From positions 1 to 7,975 of the forward strand of contig CAZVCJ010000177.1 of the NCBI GenBank assembly GCA_964625745.1: DNA of 7,975 nt, in the 5' to 3' direction. Shown one piece after another: positions 1-6,180 of this stretch (positions are counted from its first letter, which is position 1; every line of letters begins with the position of its first letter). The translations under genes were made by a program, and so were the position numbers. The notes under the pieces were generated by a model that ran no database searches, was not told where the DNA came from, and saw only the letters and a program-made list of their open reading frames with translations. The stretch comes from CAZVCJ01 sp964625745 (GTDB taxonomy: Bacteria > Chloroflexota > Anaerolineae > VGOG01).

Positions 1-106
1 AGGAGCAAGGAAAGCACAAATACGGCAGTGAGCCCCCTGCTTGATTGTTTCACTTTGGACATCCCACTCAAACGTTATCACCAAGGGGGGCCTTCCGACT
101 ACCACT

Positions 107-400
107 CTACAGCCTCTCAAGCCTCTCCACTTTCATCACGAAGACGATAGCCCCGCTAACTTCCACTTTCTCCGCCTGGGGGTATGCCGGTGTGTACAGG
201 CGAGACTTGACATTCTGCTTGATGATATTCAGCACCTCATCAACTTGCCCTTCCTCGACGCCGCTCACGATGGTCGTGTTACCTGCTCGCAGGAAGCCGC
301 CGGTGCTTCCCATGCGCGTGGCTCTGAAACCCTGGGCGAGCAGGGCATTGACGACAGCATCGGCATCGTCGTTATGAACGATAGCCTGGATCAGCTTCAT
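107..400 (-). CDS. DarA/YaaQ-family cyclic-di-AMP receptor, P-II-like
   Basis: A 97-residue cytoplasmic protein of the DarA/PstA/YaaQ (DUF970) family, P-II-like trimeric proteins that bind cyclic-di-AMP in Firmicutes. Seen: the N-terminal beta strand MKLIQAIVHNDD, then the family signature STGGFLRAGNTT at about residues 32-43, followed by VSGVEEGQVDEVLNIIK and a final strand GAIVFVMKVERL. The start is supported by AGGAGGT nine bases upstream of the ATG. It is shorter than the roughly 109-residue Bacillus protein. The missing residues fall in the loop between the middle helix and the last strands (after NVKSRLYTPAYPQ), so this large loop is trimmed. The gene lies 100 bp downstream of the secreted protease on the same strand, with no convincing terminator or strong promoter between them, so co-transcription is possible. 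Family assignment is secure; ligand binding in this organism is inferred. Confidence 0.9.
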   Translation of the reverse strand: MKLIQAIVHNDDADAVVNALLAQGFRATRMGSTGGFLRAGNTTIVSGVEEGQVDEVLNIIKQNVKSRLYTPAYPQAEKVEVSGAIVFVMKVERLERL

Positions 401-500
401 GGATCTGTTACCTCCTGACTCAAGTTCCCCCGTTCTCGTTCGCCGAAGGTCTCTGACCGAGGCGGAGTGGTAGAAAGCAGCTCGGTCGTGATCAAAGGTC

Positions 501-3500
501 TCACGGCGCGGGAAGCTGTACGCTGAGTTCCCACGGATGCATGAGGAGAGGCAAGAAGAGCCTGTGCTCCTCGCCCCCCGTCGTCACACGCTTCACAATC
601 ACGTTGCCCGCCCCGTCGTCGAGGAGCACTCTGTTGGTGATGGGGCCCTGGCCTGTGGCCTGCACTGCGAAGCGGACGGTGGCCATGGCGCTGATGGGCA
701 CTCGCCCGCTCCAGGTGAGGCGATGGGTGGAGGCATCGTAGATGGCTGGCCCACCGCTGCCCGCCCAGGCCGAGCCGGGCACGTAGACGACCTCAGCGGG
801 AAGGGTGTCGGTCAGGGCCACCGTTGCCGGGCCGCTGCCCCCGTTCTTCACCAGGATGGTGTAGGTCAACACCTGGCCGGGACTCACCGCCTCCCCTTCC
901 TCCTCCCCAATCTTGGGAGGGAAAGAGAGGGGGCTACTGACCTGCTTCTCCGAGGGGCTCAGATCTGGGGCCGTTATCGTCGTAGTGGCCGCCTGGGTGA
1001 AGGGCAGGTGCGCGCCATCGTCAATGGTGGCCGTGTTGACGACGACCGCGCCATTTGGCAGGGGGGCCGCGGTCCGCACGGCGAAGGAGAAGGAGGCCTG
1101 GCTACCGCTCGGCACTGCGCCGCTCCACAGAATCCGGTTGGCGACATCATCGTAGATCGCCCCACCGCTGGCGCTGCCCGGCTGGTAGACGGCGTGGGCG
1201 GGGATGGGGTCTACGACGGCCACGTCCGCCGCGTCTGCGGTCCCGGCGTTGCGCAGGGTCAGGGTGTAGGCCAGCACCTCGCCGGGAACGGCCACGCTCT
1301 TATCCACTTCCTTGGTCGAACCTTCCAGCTCAATGGTGTTGACCCGGGTCGTCGCCTGGCGCTCGCAGGTCGTGCCTCGCCCATCGTCAATGATCGCCGT
1401 ATTGGTGATGATCGTCTCCGTCGGCAGCAGGTCGGCGATCTTCACCTGGAAGGCGATGGCGTGCGACGGGGGAGGAGGTGAGATCAGAACAGCTAACCCG
1501 TCGTGCACGCAGGCTTCGTTGTAAGCGACGGTCAGCCCCTGGGTGCCGTCGGCGTTCTGGATGCCGATGGTGGCCTCATCCAAAGGCTCAACCATGGACT
1601 GGTACTGGCAGGTGATGGAGGCGTCGGCCCGCAGGATGACCTGGAAGGTGTAGGGGCCACCGCTGACGTAGCGGGGCACCTCCACGTAGGAGACCACCAG
1701 GGCGTCTTCGCCGTTACTCCAGTAGTAGGCCTCCCCACTTGTGGAGAAGTTGAGGTCATCCCAGAAGGGAGCCAGCAGGTTGCCCGGAGCCAAGGGGGCA
1801 GGCAAAGCCAGGTTGCTGAAGTTGCGGCCGGAGATGGGCGACAGGCTCAGGAAGCCATTGCTGCTCAAGTAGAACTGGGTGAACTCGTTTCCGTAGAAGG
1901 GGAAGGAGAACCCGATGGGGAAGGGGTCGGCGTTGGTGTCATCCCCCAGGCCCGTGATGGGGGCGCCAGTCCTCGTGATGTCCATCCAGTCGTAGACTGG
2001 GCCGCCGGGCGCGTCGCTGTCAGTCCAGGTATAGCCCCCTTCCTCCTGCTCGCTCCCCGCCGACACATCCCCCATCCACTCGATCCGATCAAGGGCCGCG
2101 TTGTAGACCGCCCCGCCGGTGACGCTGCCGGGCACGTAGACCGTGTTCTCAGGAACAGGATCCACCAGGCTGACGCCGGTGGCGTTGAGAGAGCCTGTGT
2201 TCTTCAGGGTGATGGTGTAGGTCAGGGTGTCGCCAGCCTGGGCTACAGCCTTGTCCGTCGTCTTGGTCGAGCTCGTCAGGTCGAGCCCCATCACCGTCGT
2301 GGTGGCGCTGGCCTGGAGGACGTGGGCCTGCCCATCGTCCAGGGTGGCAATGTTGGTGATGACCGTCCCTCCCCCCGTTCCCCCCAACTTTGGGGGGGCA
2401 GGGGGGCGGGGCTCCTCGACCACCGCCTGGAAGGTGAAGGTCATCTGGGTCATGGCCGGCAGGGTGCCGCTCCACTGGACGCGGTCGAGGACGGGGTCGT
2501 AGGTCGCGCCGCCGGTGGCGCTGTTGGGGACGTAGGTCGTGTGTTCCGGGATCGGATCGGTCAGGCTGACCCCAGACAGGTCGGTGGCGCCGATGTTGCT
2601 CAAGGTCAGGGTGTAGGTCAGCGCCTCGCCCGGAATGACCTCTTCCCTGTCCACCGTCTTGGTCAGGGAAGGCAGGGTGAGCCAGGCGATAGCCCGCTCC
2701 ATCGTCTGGACCAGTGCGTCGCGGGGGCCGACGCTCTCCAGGCCGAACCCGAAGTAGAGCACGCGGTAGGGAGGCGATTCGGCCTTAAGCCCTCGGATGC
2801 CCCCGTCGGGATAGGCCAGGATTGGCCAGGCGGCATCGTCGGCAGGCTCGATCTCGTCGGGATAGAAGCAGCCGGAGAATGTGCAGAAGCCCGTGTCCTT
2901 GTAGGCGTAGGTATCGTTGAGGGTGAGGGTCAATCCCTCCAGGATGTTGGTCCCGATCAACTCGTCCAGGATCTGCGGTTCCCCGAGGAAGCTGGCGTGC
3001 AGATAGTCGGCGTAGAAGAGCGGAGCGTAGCTTTGATATTCGTCCCAGTAGCCGACGTCCTGGCCAGCGATGAGGAGCTTCCCCCCGTCGTCCAGATAAT
3101 CCATCAGAGCCTGGTCGGCGCCGACGTAGCCCGGCGACTGCCAGGGTGTGGCCCATAAGACAACGTCGTAGGCCCCTAACTCCTCGGCGGTGGGCACGTG
3201 GGTCGTATCGGTGATGAGGCGCGTATCGTAGAGGTAGCCGGCCTCATCCAAAGCGTACTGATAGTAGAGAGTGACATTCTCCCCCAGCCAGGCATCGGCG
3301 TCCACCAGCAGAAGAGAGGGGGCCGCGGGTAGGATGAAGTCCTGCCTGGTCACTGCACCCTCGGCGATGCTGACCACCGCCCGCTGGATCTGATGCCCCC
3401 TCACGCTCGCCTCTACCGTGTAGTTGCCCACAGGCAGGGCCAGGCTGTAGAACCCGTCGGCGTCCGCCGTCGCTGAGGCCGGGGTGTCCAGGGCGCGGAC

Positions 3501-5372
3501 GGTGGCCGCCAGCGGCTCCTCCGGCCTCTCCTTCGTCACCCGACCGCTGAGGGTTCCCGTTGGGGCTGGCTTCAGGGCCAGGTCCCGCATGGACATGTAG
3601 CCCGTGATCACCTCCACCCCCTGCACCGTGGCCGAGAGGTAGCCGAACGCGCTGGCCGTGACGTCGTAGAAGCCCCCTGGCACGCTCACGGCGTAGGTCC
3701 CCGTGGCGTCGGCGGTAGCGACAAATCGGTCGCCGGCCTGGCTGACGCCGCTGACCGTGGCCCCAGGAATGGTTGGAAGCTGGAAGTTGGAAGTTGGAGG
3801 TTGGAAGTTGGGCGTTGGAACTTCCCCCCTAGCTTTTGGGGGGATTGAGGGGGGGCTCGAAACTCCAACCGTGCCGTAGAGCTTCCCCGCCCCCAGGGCC
3901 CAACGGACGGCATCGTAGGCGTCAATTCGCCCGGCGCCGTAGTCGTTGTCGGGGCCGGGCTCGCCCAGGTCGAGGGCGGTGTACTTCATGAAGCTCTCCA
4001 GGTCGTCGGCGGTCAGGGTGGGGTCGGCCTCCAGCAGCAGGGCCGCCAGTCCCGCCACGTGGGGGGTGGCCATGGAGGTGCCGCTCCAGCCGCTCTCGTA
4101 ACCACCGCCGGGAACACTGGAGCGGATGTCCACGCCGGGCGCGCTGACGTCGGGCTTGGTTTCCTCCCAGAAGGAGGGGCCCCGGCTACTGAAGTAGGCA
4201 ATGGCGTCCTCGGAGTCCGTGGCGCCCACGTCCACGGCGTGGGGGAAGCTGCCCGGTGAGTGCACGGCCCCACTGCCCAATTCCCCGTCGTTGCCGGCGG
4301 CGAAAACAGGGAAGATGCCCGCTGCCCGCCAGGCCGCCACATCGGACCAGAAGGTGGGATCGGCCCCGTTCGTGCTGCCCCAGGAGTTGCTGACCACGTC
4401 AGGGGCCTGGCGGGGATCCGGGTTCTCTCCGTCGAGGTCGGTGGGGGCCAGGAGCCACTGGAAGCCCTGGTGGATCTTCACGTCATCGGTGACGCCGGCG
4501 TCATCGAAGATCTTGACGGCGATCCATTGAGCGCCGGGGGCCACGCCGATTTGATTTGCCCCTCCGTCGTTCCCCACGATGGTGCCCATGGTGTGGGTGC
4601 CGTGACCGTCTCCGTCAGCGGGGGCGCTGGGGTAAGCGCCTGTGAAATCATACCAGTCGTAGTCGTGGTCTCCGTCCGCGCCCCGGTACCTGGTCTGCAG
4701 GGCGGGGTGGGTCCAGTCTGCGCCGGTGTCCATGTTAGCCACCACCACGCCCTCACCCGTGATGTCGAAGTCATGCCAGACCTCATCGGCCCTCACCAAG
4801 TGGATGTTCCATTCCACAGACTGGGAGTTTGGAGTTTCGAGTTCGGGGTTTCGAGTTTGAAGTTTCACGTTTGAAGTTTCACGTTTCACGTTTGGATTGG
4901 GGAGTTGATGGGTGTGGTTGGCGCGGATCCTCTCCACTTCGGGCCGGGCGGCCAGGGCCAGGAGGGTCTCCAGGTCGCCGGTCACGGCTAGGCCGTTGAA
5001 GGCCCAGAAGGGGGTGTAGCCTTCGACGTGGCCAGAGGCCCGCTGCCCATCCAGATAAGCCCGGATGCCTCGCTGGCTCCTCTCGGCCACGGCCTGCAGG
5101 GATGAGACCACCGCCAGGCGGCGGGGCGACTTCTCCTGGATCCGCTGCGCCGGAGCCAGGTTGGCCTGCTGGGTCAGGTGGACGATGTAGGTCGTCTTCT
5201 CCCCGGAGTCCAATTCTTTGAGAGCCTGCGGCTCGATCTTGACCCGCAGGGACAGGGGGATCTTCTGGAGGGAAGGCGGGGTCGGCGGGGGATTCGCCGC
5301 GATGAGAGAGGGGATCAACAGCAGGGGGAGTACAGCTAAAACAATAAGGCCGAACCCTTTTCGCCAGTTCAT
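501..5372 (-). CDS. Secreted S8 subtilisin-like protease (bacillopeptidase F-like) with DUF11 repeats
   Basis: A secreted serine endopeptidase of about 1,623 residues. ATG at 5372 is preferred because AAGGTGG lies eight bases upstream; an in-frame GTG at 5384 has no properly spaced ribosome site. Residues 1-27 form a Sec signal peptide (MNWRKG, then a hydrophobic run). Residues 45-155 resemble an inhibitor-I9-type propeptide. The catalytic domain spans about 185-495, with Asp215 (MDTG), His257 (GHGTHTMG), oxyanion Asn361 (AAGN) and Ser433 (GTSMATPH); WNIHLVRADEVW and DVVSNSWG point to the bacillopeptidase F branch. Then come two carboxypeptidase-regulatory-like modules (about 500-600 and 605-680), an alpha/beta domain beginning LLLVDADAW (about 686-898), and four DUF11 repeats (about 902-1030, 1035-1330, 1350-1466, 1474-1598). 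The second DUF11 holds a nested domain. The C-terminus contains LFLPLLMHP. Five stretches come from repeat-type DNA (separate entries). Likely an exported degradative or surface enzyme; substrate unknown. Confidence 0.93.
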   Translation of the reverse strand: MNWRKGFGLIVLAVLPLLLIPSLIAANPPPTPPSLQKIPLSLRVKIEPQALKELDSGEKTTYIVHLTQQANLAPAQRIQEKSPRRLAVVSSLQAVAERSQRGIRAYLDGQRASGHVEGYTPFWAFNGLAVTGDLETLLALAARPEVERIRANHTHQLPNPNVKRETSNVKLQTRNPELETPNSQSVEWNIHLVRADEVWHDFDITGEGVVVANMDTGADWTHPALQTRYRGADGDHDYDWYDFTGAYPSAPADGDGHGTHTMGTIVGNDGGANQIGVAPGAQWIAVKIFDDAGVTDDVKIHQGFQWLLAPTDLDGENPDPRQAPDVVSNSWGSTNGADPTFWSDVAAWRAAGIFPVFAAGNDGELGSGAVHSPGSFPHAVDVGATDSEDAIAYFSSRGPSFWEETKPDVSAPGVDIRSSVPGGGYESGWSGTSMATPHVAGLAALLLEADPTLTADDLESFMKYTALDLGEPGPDNDYGAGRIDAYDAVRWALGAGKLYGTVGVSSPPSIPPKARGEVPTPNFQPPTSNFQLPTIPGATVSGVSQAGDRFVATADATGTYAVSVPGGFYDVTASAFGYLSATVQGVEVITGYMSMRDLALKPAPTGTLSGRVTKERPEEPLAATVRALDTPASATADADGFYSLALPVGNYTVEASVRGHQIQRAVVSIAEGAVTRQDFILPAAPSLLLVDADAWLGENVTLYYQYALDEAGYLYDTRLITDTTHVPTAEELGAYDVVLWATPWQSPGYVGADQALMDYLDDGGKLLIAGQDVGYWDEYQSYAPLFYADYLHASFLGEPQILDELIGTNILEGLTLTLNDTYAYKDTGFCTFSGCFYPDEIEPADDAAWPILAYPDGGIRGLKAESPPYRVLYFGFGLESVGPRDALVQTMERAIAWLTLPSLTKTVDREEVIPGEALTYTLTLSNIGATDLSGVSLTDPIPEHTTYVPNSATGGATYDPVLDRVQWSGTLPAMTQMTFTFQAVVEEPRPPAPPKLGGTGGGTVITNIATLDDGQAHVLQASATTTVMGLDLTSSTKTTDKAVAQAGDTLTYTITLKNTGSLNATGVSLVDPVPENTVYVPGSVTGGAVYNAALDRIEWMGDVSAGSEQEEGGYTWTDSDAPGGPVYDWMDITRTGAPITGLGDDTNADPFPIGFSFPFYGNEFTQFYLSSNGFLSLSPISGRNFSNLALPAPLAPGNLLAPFWDDLNFSTSGEAYYWSNGEDALVVSYVEVPRYVSGGPYTFQVILRADASITCQYQSMVEPLDEATIGIQNADGTQGLTVAYNEACVHDGLAVLISPPPPSHAIAFQVKIADLLPTETIITNTAIIDDGRGTTCERQATTRVNTIELEGSTKEVDKSVAVPGEVLAYTLTLRNAGTADAADVAVVDPIPAHAVYQPGSASGGAIYDDVANRILWSGAVPSGSQASFSFAVRTAAPLPNGAVVVNTATIDDGAHLPFTQAATTTITAPDLSPSEKQVSSPLSFPPKIGEEEGEAVSPGQVLTYTILVKNGGSGPATVALTDTLPAEVVYVPGSAWAGSGGPAIYDASTHRLTWSGRVPISAMATVRFAVQATGQGPITNRVLLDDGAGNVIVKRVTTGGEEHRLFLPLLMHPWELSVQLPAP
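891..933 (-). repeat. In-frame G/C palindromic element C (protease residues about 1480-1494)
   Basis: Imperfect palindrome centred on CCCAATCTTGGG with outer CTCCCC and GGGGG arms. On the coding strand it reads as LSFPPKIGEEEGE. The other DUF11 copies in the same protein go from the K-x-x-D segment directly to the AVxxPG strand, so this is about 13-14 extra residues inserted at the start of the fourth DUF11 repeat. It shares layout, orientation and reading frame with the elements at 2369-2411 and 3821-3856. Confidence 0.7.
2369..2411 (-). repeat. In-frame G/C palindromic element B (protease residues about 988-1002)
   Basis: Palindrome with a CCCCCCAACTTTGGGGGG core and second C6 and G6 blocks outside it. 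On the coding strand it encodes RPPAPPKLGGTGGG. It sits between the last two strands of the first DUF11 repeat; the third DUF11 repeat has only PLPNGA at the same place. This gives an internal comparison for an insertion of about nine residues. Confidence 0.72.
3772..3820 (-). repeat. In-frame heptamer-like simple repeat (TTGGAAG type) in protease
   Basis: Tandem, slightly variable copies of TTGGAAG on the plus strand, read on the coding strand as TPNFQPPTSNFQLPTIP. The stretch lies in the linker between the protease domain and the first regulatory-like module, directly next to palindromic element A. This low-complexity sequence looks like intergenic repeat DNA, yet it is translated without a stop. 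Confidence 0.7.
3821..3856 (-). repeat. In-frame G/C palindromic element A (protease residues about 506-518)
   Basis: CCCCCC and GGGGGG arms around TAGCTTTT, followed by ATTGA and a second G run. It encodes SPPSIPPKARGE in the linker after the catalytic domain. The frame and orientation match elements B and C, each giving PPK, then A, L or I, then a Gly-rich segment. It is fused to the heptamer-like repeat at 3772-3820. Confidence 0.7.
4824..4894 (-). repeat. In-frame simple repeat (GAGTTT/CACGTTT type) in protease
   Basis: About ten degenerate 7-8-base units of the type gaGTTTgg, gaGTTTca and caCGTTTca. On the coding strand they encode a polar linker (NVKRETSNVKLQTRNPELETP, about residues 160-183) exactly between the propeptide and the start of the catalytic domain. 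The segment has no counterpart in the bacillopeptidase F family that I know of and looks like translated intergenic repeat DNA. Confidence 0.7.
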
Positions 5373-5402
5373 GGGTCTTTCCACCTTCCCGTAATTGAGT
5401 GA

Positions 5403-5424
5403 AAGGGGGCGTTCCGCCCCCCTT
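5403..5424 (-). terminator. Terminator-like hairpin after tRNA-Gln
   Basis: GGGGGC and GCCCCC arms (six G/C pairs, extendable by two A/T pairs across a one-base bulge) with a five-base loop. On the minus strand it is followed by TTTCAC, only a short T run. It lies 18 bp past the tRNA-Gln 3' end and about 30 bp before the protease start, so it may end or attenuate tRNA-cluster transcription. I see no strong promoter between it and the protease. Confidence 0.45.
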
Positions 5425-5441
5425 CCACACGATGGCTATAG

Positions 5442-5512
5442 CTCGGGGACCAGGATTCGAACCTGGATCTTAGGATTCAAAGTCCCGCGTCTTGCCCTTA
5501 GACTATCCCCGA
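5442..5512 (-). tRNA. tRNA-Gln (TTG anticodon)
   Basis: A 71-base cloverleaf. The acceptor TCGGGGA/TCCCCGA pairs perfectly, the D stem is GTCT/AGAC, the anticodon loop CTTTGAA gives TTG, and the T arm is CCAGG-TTCGAAT-CCTGG, with discriminator G. The outermost pair of the anticodon stem is a mismatch. The CCA end is not encoded. It is the last of three tandem tRNAs. Confidence 0.93.
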
Positions 5513-5519
5513 TCACTTC

Positions 5520-5545
5520 CCCCATGCATGGTTTGCGCTATGGGG
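5520..5545 (-). other. Inverted repeat between tRNA-Asn and tRNA-Gln
   Basis: CCCCAT and ATGGGG arms with a 14-base loop lie in the 39-base spacer between two tRNAs. It could form a hairpin in the tRNA precursor and help processing. It lacks a T tract, so I do not call it a terminator. Confidence 0.3.
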
Positions 5546-5551
5546 TAAAGG

Positions 5552-5624
5552 CAGCGAGGGTGGGCTTCGAACCCACAACCCCCCGGTTAACAGCCGGATA
5601 CTCTACCAGTTGAGCTACCTCGCT
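5552..5624 (-). tRNA. tRNA-Asn (GTT anticodon)
   Basis: A 73-base cloverleaf. The acceptor AGCGAGG/CCTCGCT is perfect, the D stem is GCTC/GAGT with one wobble pair, the anticodon loop CTGTTAA gives GTT, and the T arm is GTGGG-TTCGAAG-CCCAC, with discriminator G. No CCA is encoded. It lies 19 bp after tRNA-Lys and 39 bp before tRNA-Gln. Confidence 0.95.
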
Positions 5625-5643
5625 GCACCTCAGTTGTCTCAAG

Positions 5644-5716
5644 TGGGCCGCGCGGGACTCGAACCCACAACTCACGGCTTAAAAGGCCGTTACTCTGCCA
5701 CTTGAGTTAGCGGCCC
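5644..5716 (-). tRNA. tRNA-Lys (TTT anticodon)
   Basis: A 73-base cloverleaf. The acceptor GGGCCGC/GCGGCCC is perfect, the D stem is ACTC/GAGT, the anticodon stem ACGGC/GCCGT encloses CTTTTAA (TTT), and the T arm is GTGGG-TTCGAGT-CCCGC, with discriminator A. No CCA is encoded. It is first in the tRNA cluster, 34 bp after the four-TM gene. I found no good promoter in that gap, so read-through from the promoter at 6190-6218 is possible. Confidence 0.95.
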
Positions 5717-5750
5717 CAGTTAAACAAACTGGCTTGTCGAACGAGATCGC

Positions 5751-6131
5751 TTACTCCCGATAACGCGACAGCAACCAACACACCAGGAACAAGACCCCCG
5801 GCGCTGCTACGAGGGCAAACCACGGGCCGCGCGGAAACCGGCCACCCATGACGCGCATTGCCGCGTAGAAGGCCAGAAGGCTGCCGACAGTAATGCCTCC
5901 TCCCAGCCCCTCCCGACGCCAGGCCACGATCATCCCCAGGCAAACCCCGAAGGGGAAGAAGAACAGGCCAACCCAATCACGGGGCGTAAACTGCGCCGGG
6001 TTGAATCCTTCCGCCAGGTCGCTGCCGATGAACATCAGCAGGATAAACCCTACGCTCGCAATGCTCCAGGCCCTGGCCACCCATCGGGTGATGAGAGTCG
6101 CGATACCGGGCTTAACTGTCAGGTCGTCCAT
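5751..6131 (-). CDS. Small four-TM membrane protein, DUF7670-like
   Basis: A 126-residue integral membrane protein of unknown function. Hydrophobic segments fall at about residues 20-38, 53-71, 76-95 and 102-122; only short loops and a basic end (LLSRYRE) are exposed. The run FFFPFGVCLGMIVAWRREGLGGGITVGSLLAFY resembles small membrane proteins I associate with DUF7670 (from memory, no search made). The ATG at 6131 is chosen because GGAAGGAGA precedes it by about eight bases. A longer start at 6218 would add 29 non-membrane residues, overlap the neighbouring gene and lie upstream of the predicted transcription start. The promoter at 6190-6218 gives a leader of roughly 50 bases. The downstream tRNAs may be co-transcribed. 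Confidence 0.85.
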   Translation of the reverse strand: MDDLTVKPGIATLITRWVARAWSIASVGFILLMFIGSDLAEGFNPAQFTPRDWVGLFFFPFGVCLGMIVAWRREGLGGGITVGSLLAFYAAMRVMGGRFPRGPWFALVAAPGVLFLVCWLLSRYRE

Positions 6132-6180
6132 GCGGTCTTCTCCTTCCACCAATGAAGCGCCGCTTTGACTGCCGTAGCAG

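Noticed and set aside
1..106. Left end of the window
   Set aside because: Overlapping plus-strand frames from 41 and 45 run antisense to the DarA-like gene. I see no gene, terminator or RNA in these 106 bases.
455..487. Inverted repeat GACCGAG/CTCGGTC between protease and DarA-like gene
   Set aside because: Seven-base arms with a 19-base loop and no T tract; too weak for a terminator and without other support for an operator.
1503..3158. 551-codon open frame on the plus strand
   Set aside because: It is the exact antisense of the protease DUF11 and alpha/beta region, has no recognisable domain, and its GC-rich composition mirrors the real frame. The 314-codon frame at 537-1481 and the 204-codon frame at 4260-4874 are rejected for the same reason.
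5373..5384. GTG start for the protease
   Set aside because: No ribosome-binding sequence at a usable distance; the ATG four codons later has AAGGTGG eight bases upstream and starts a standard signal peptide.
5715..5731. Inverted repeat CCAGTT/AACTGG before tRNA-Lys
   Set aside because: Short, A/T-rich loop, overlaps the tRNA 5' end and lacks a T tract on the minus strand; not convincing as terminator or promoter element.
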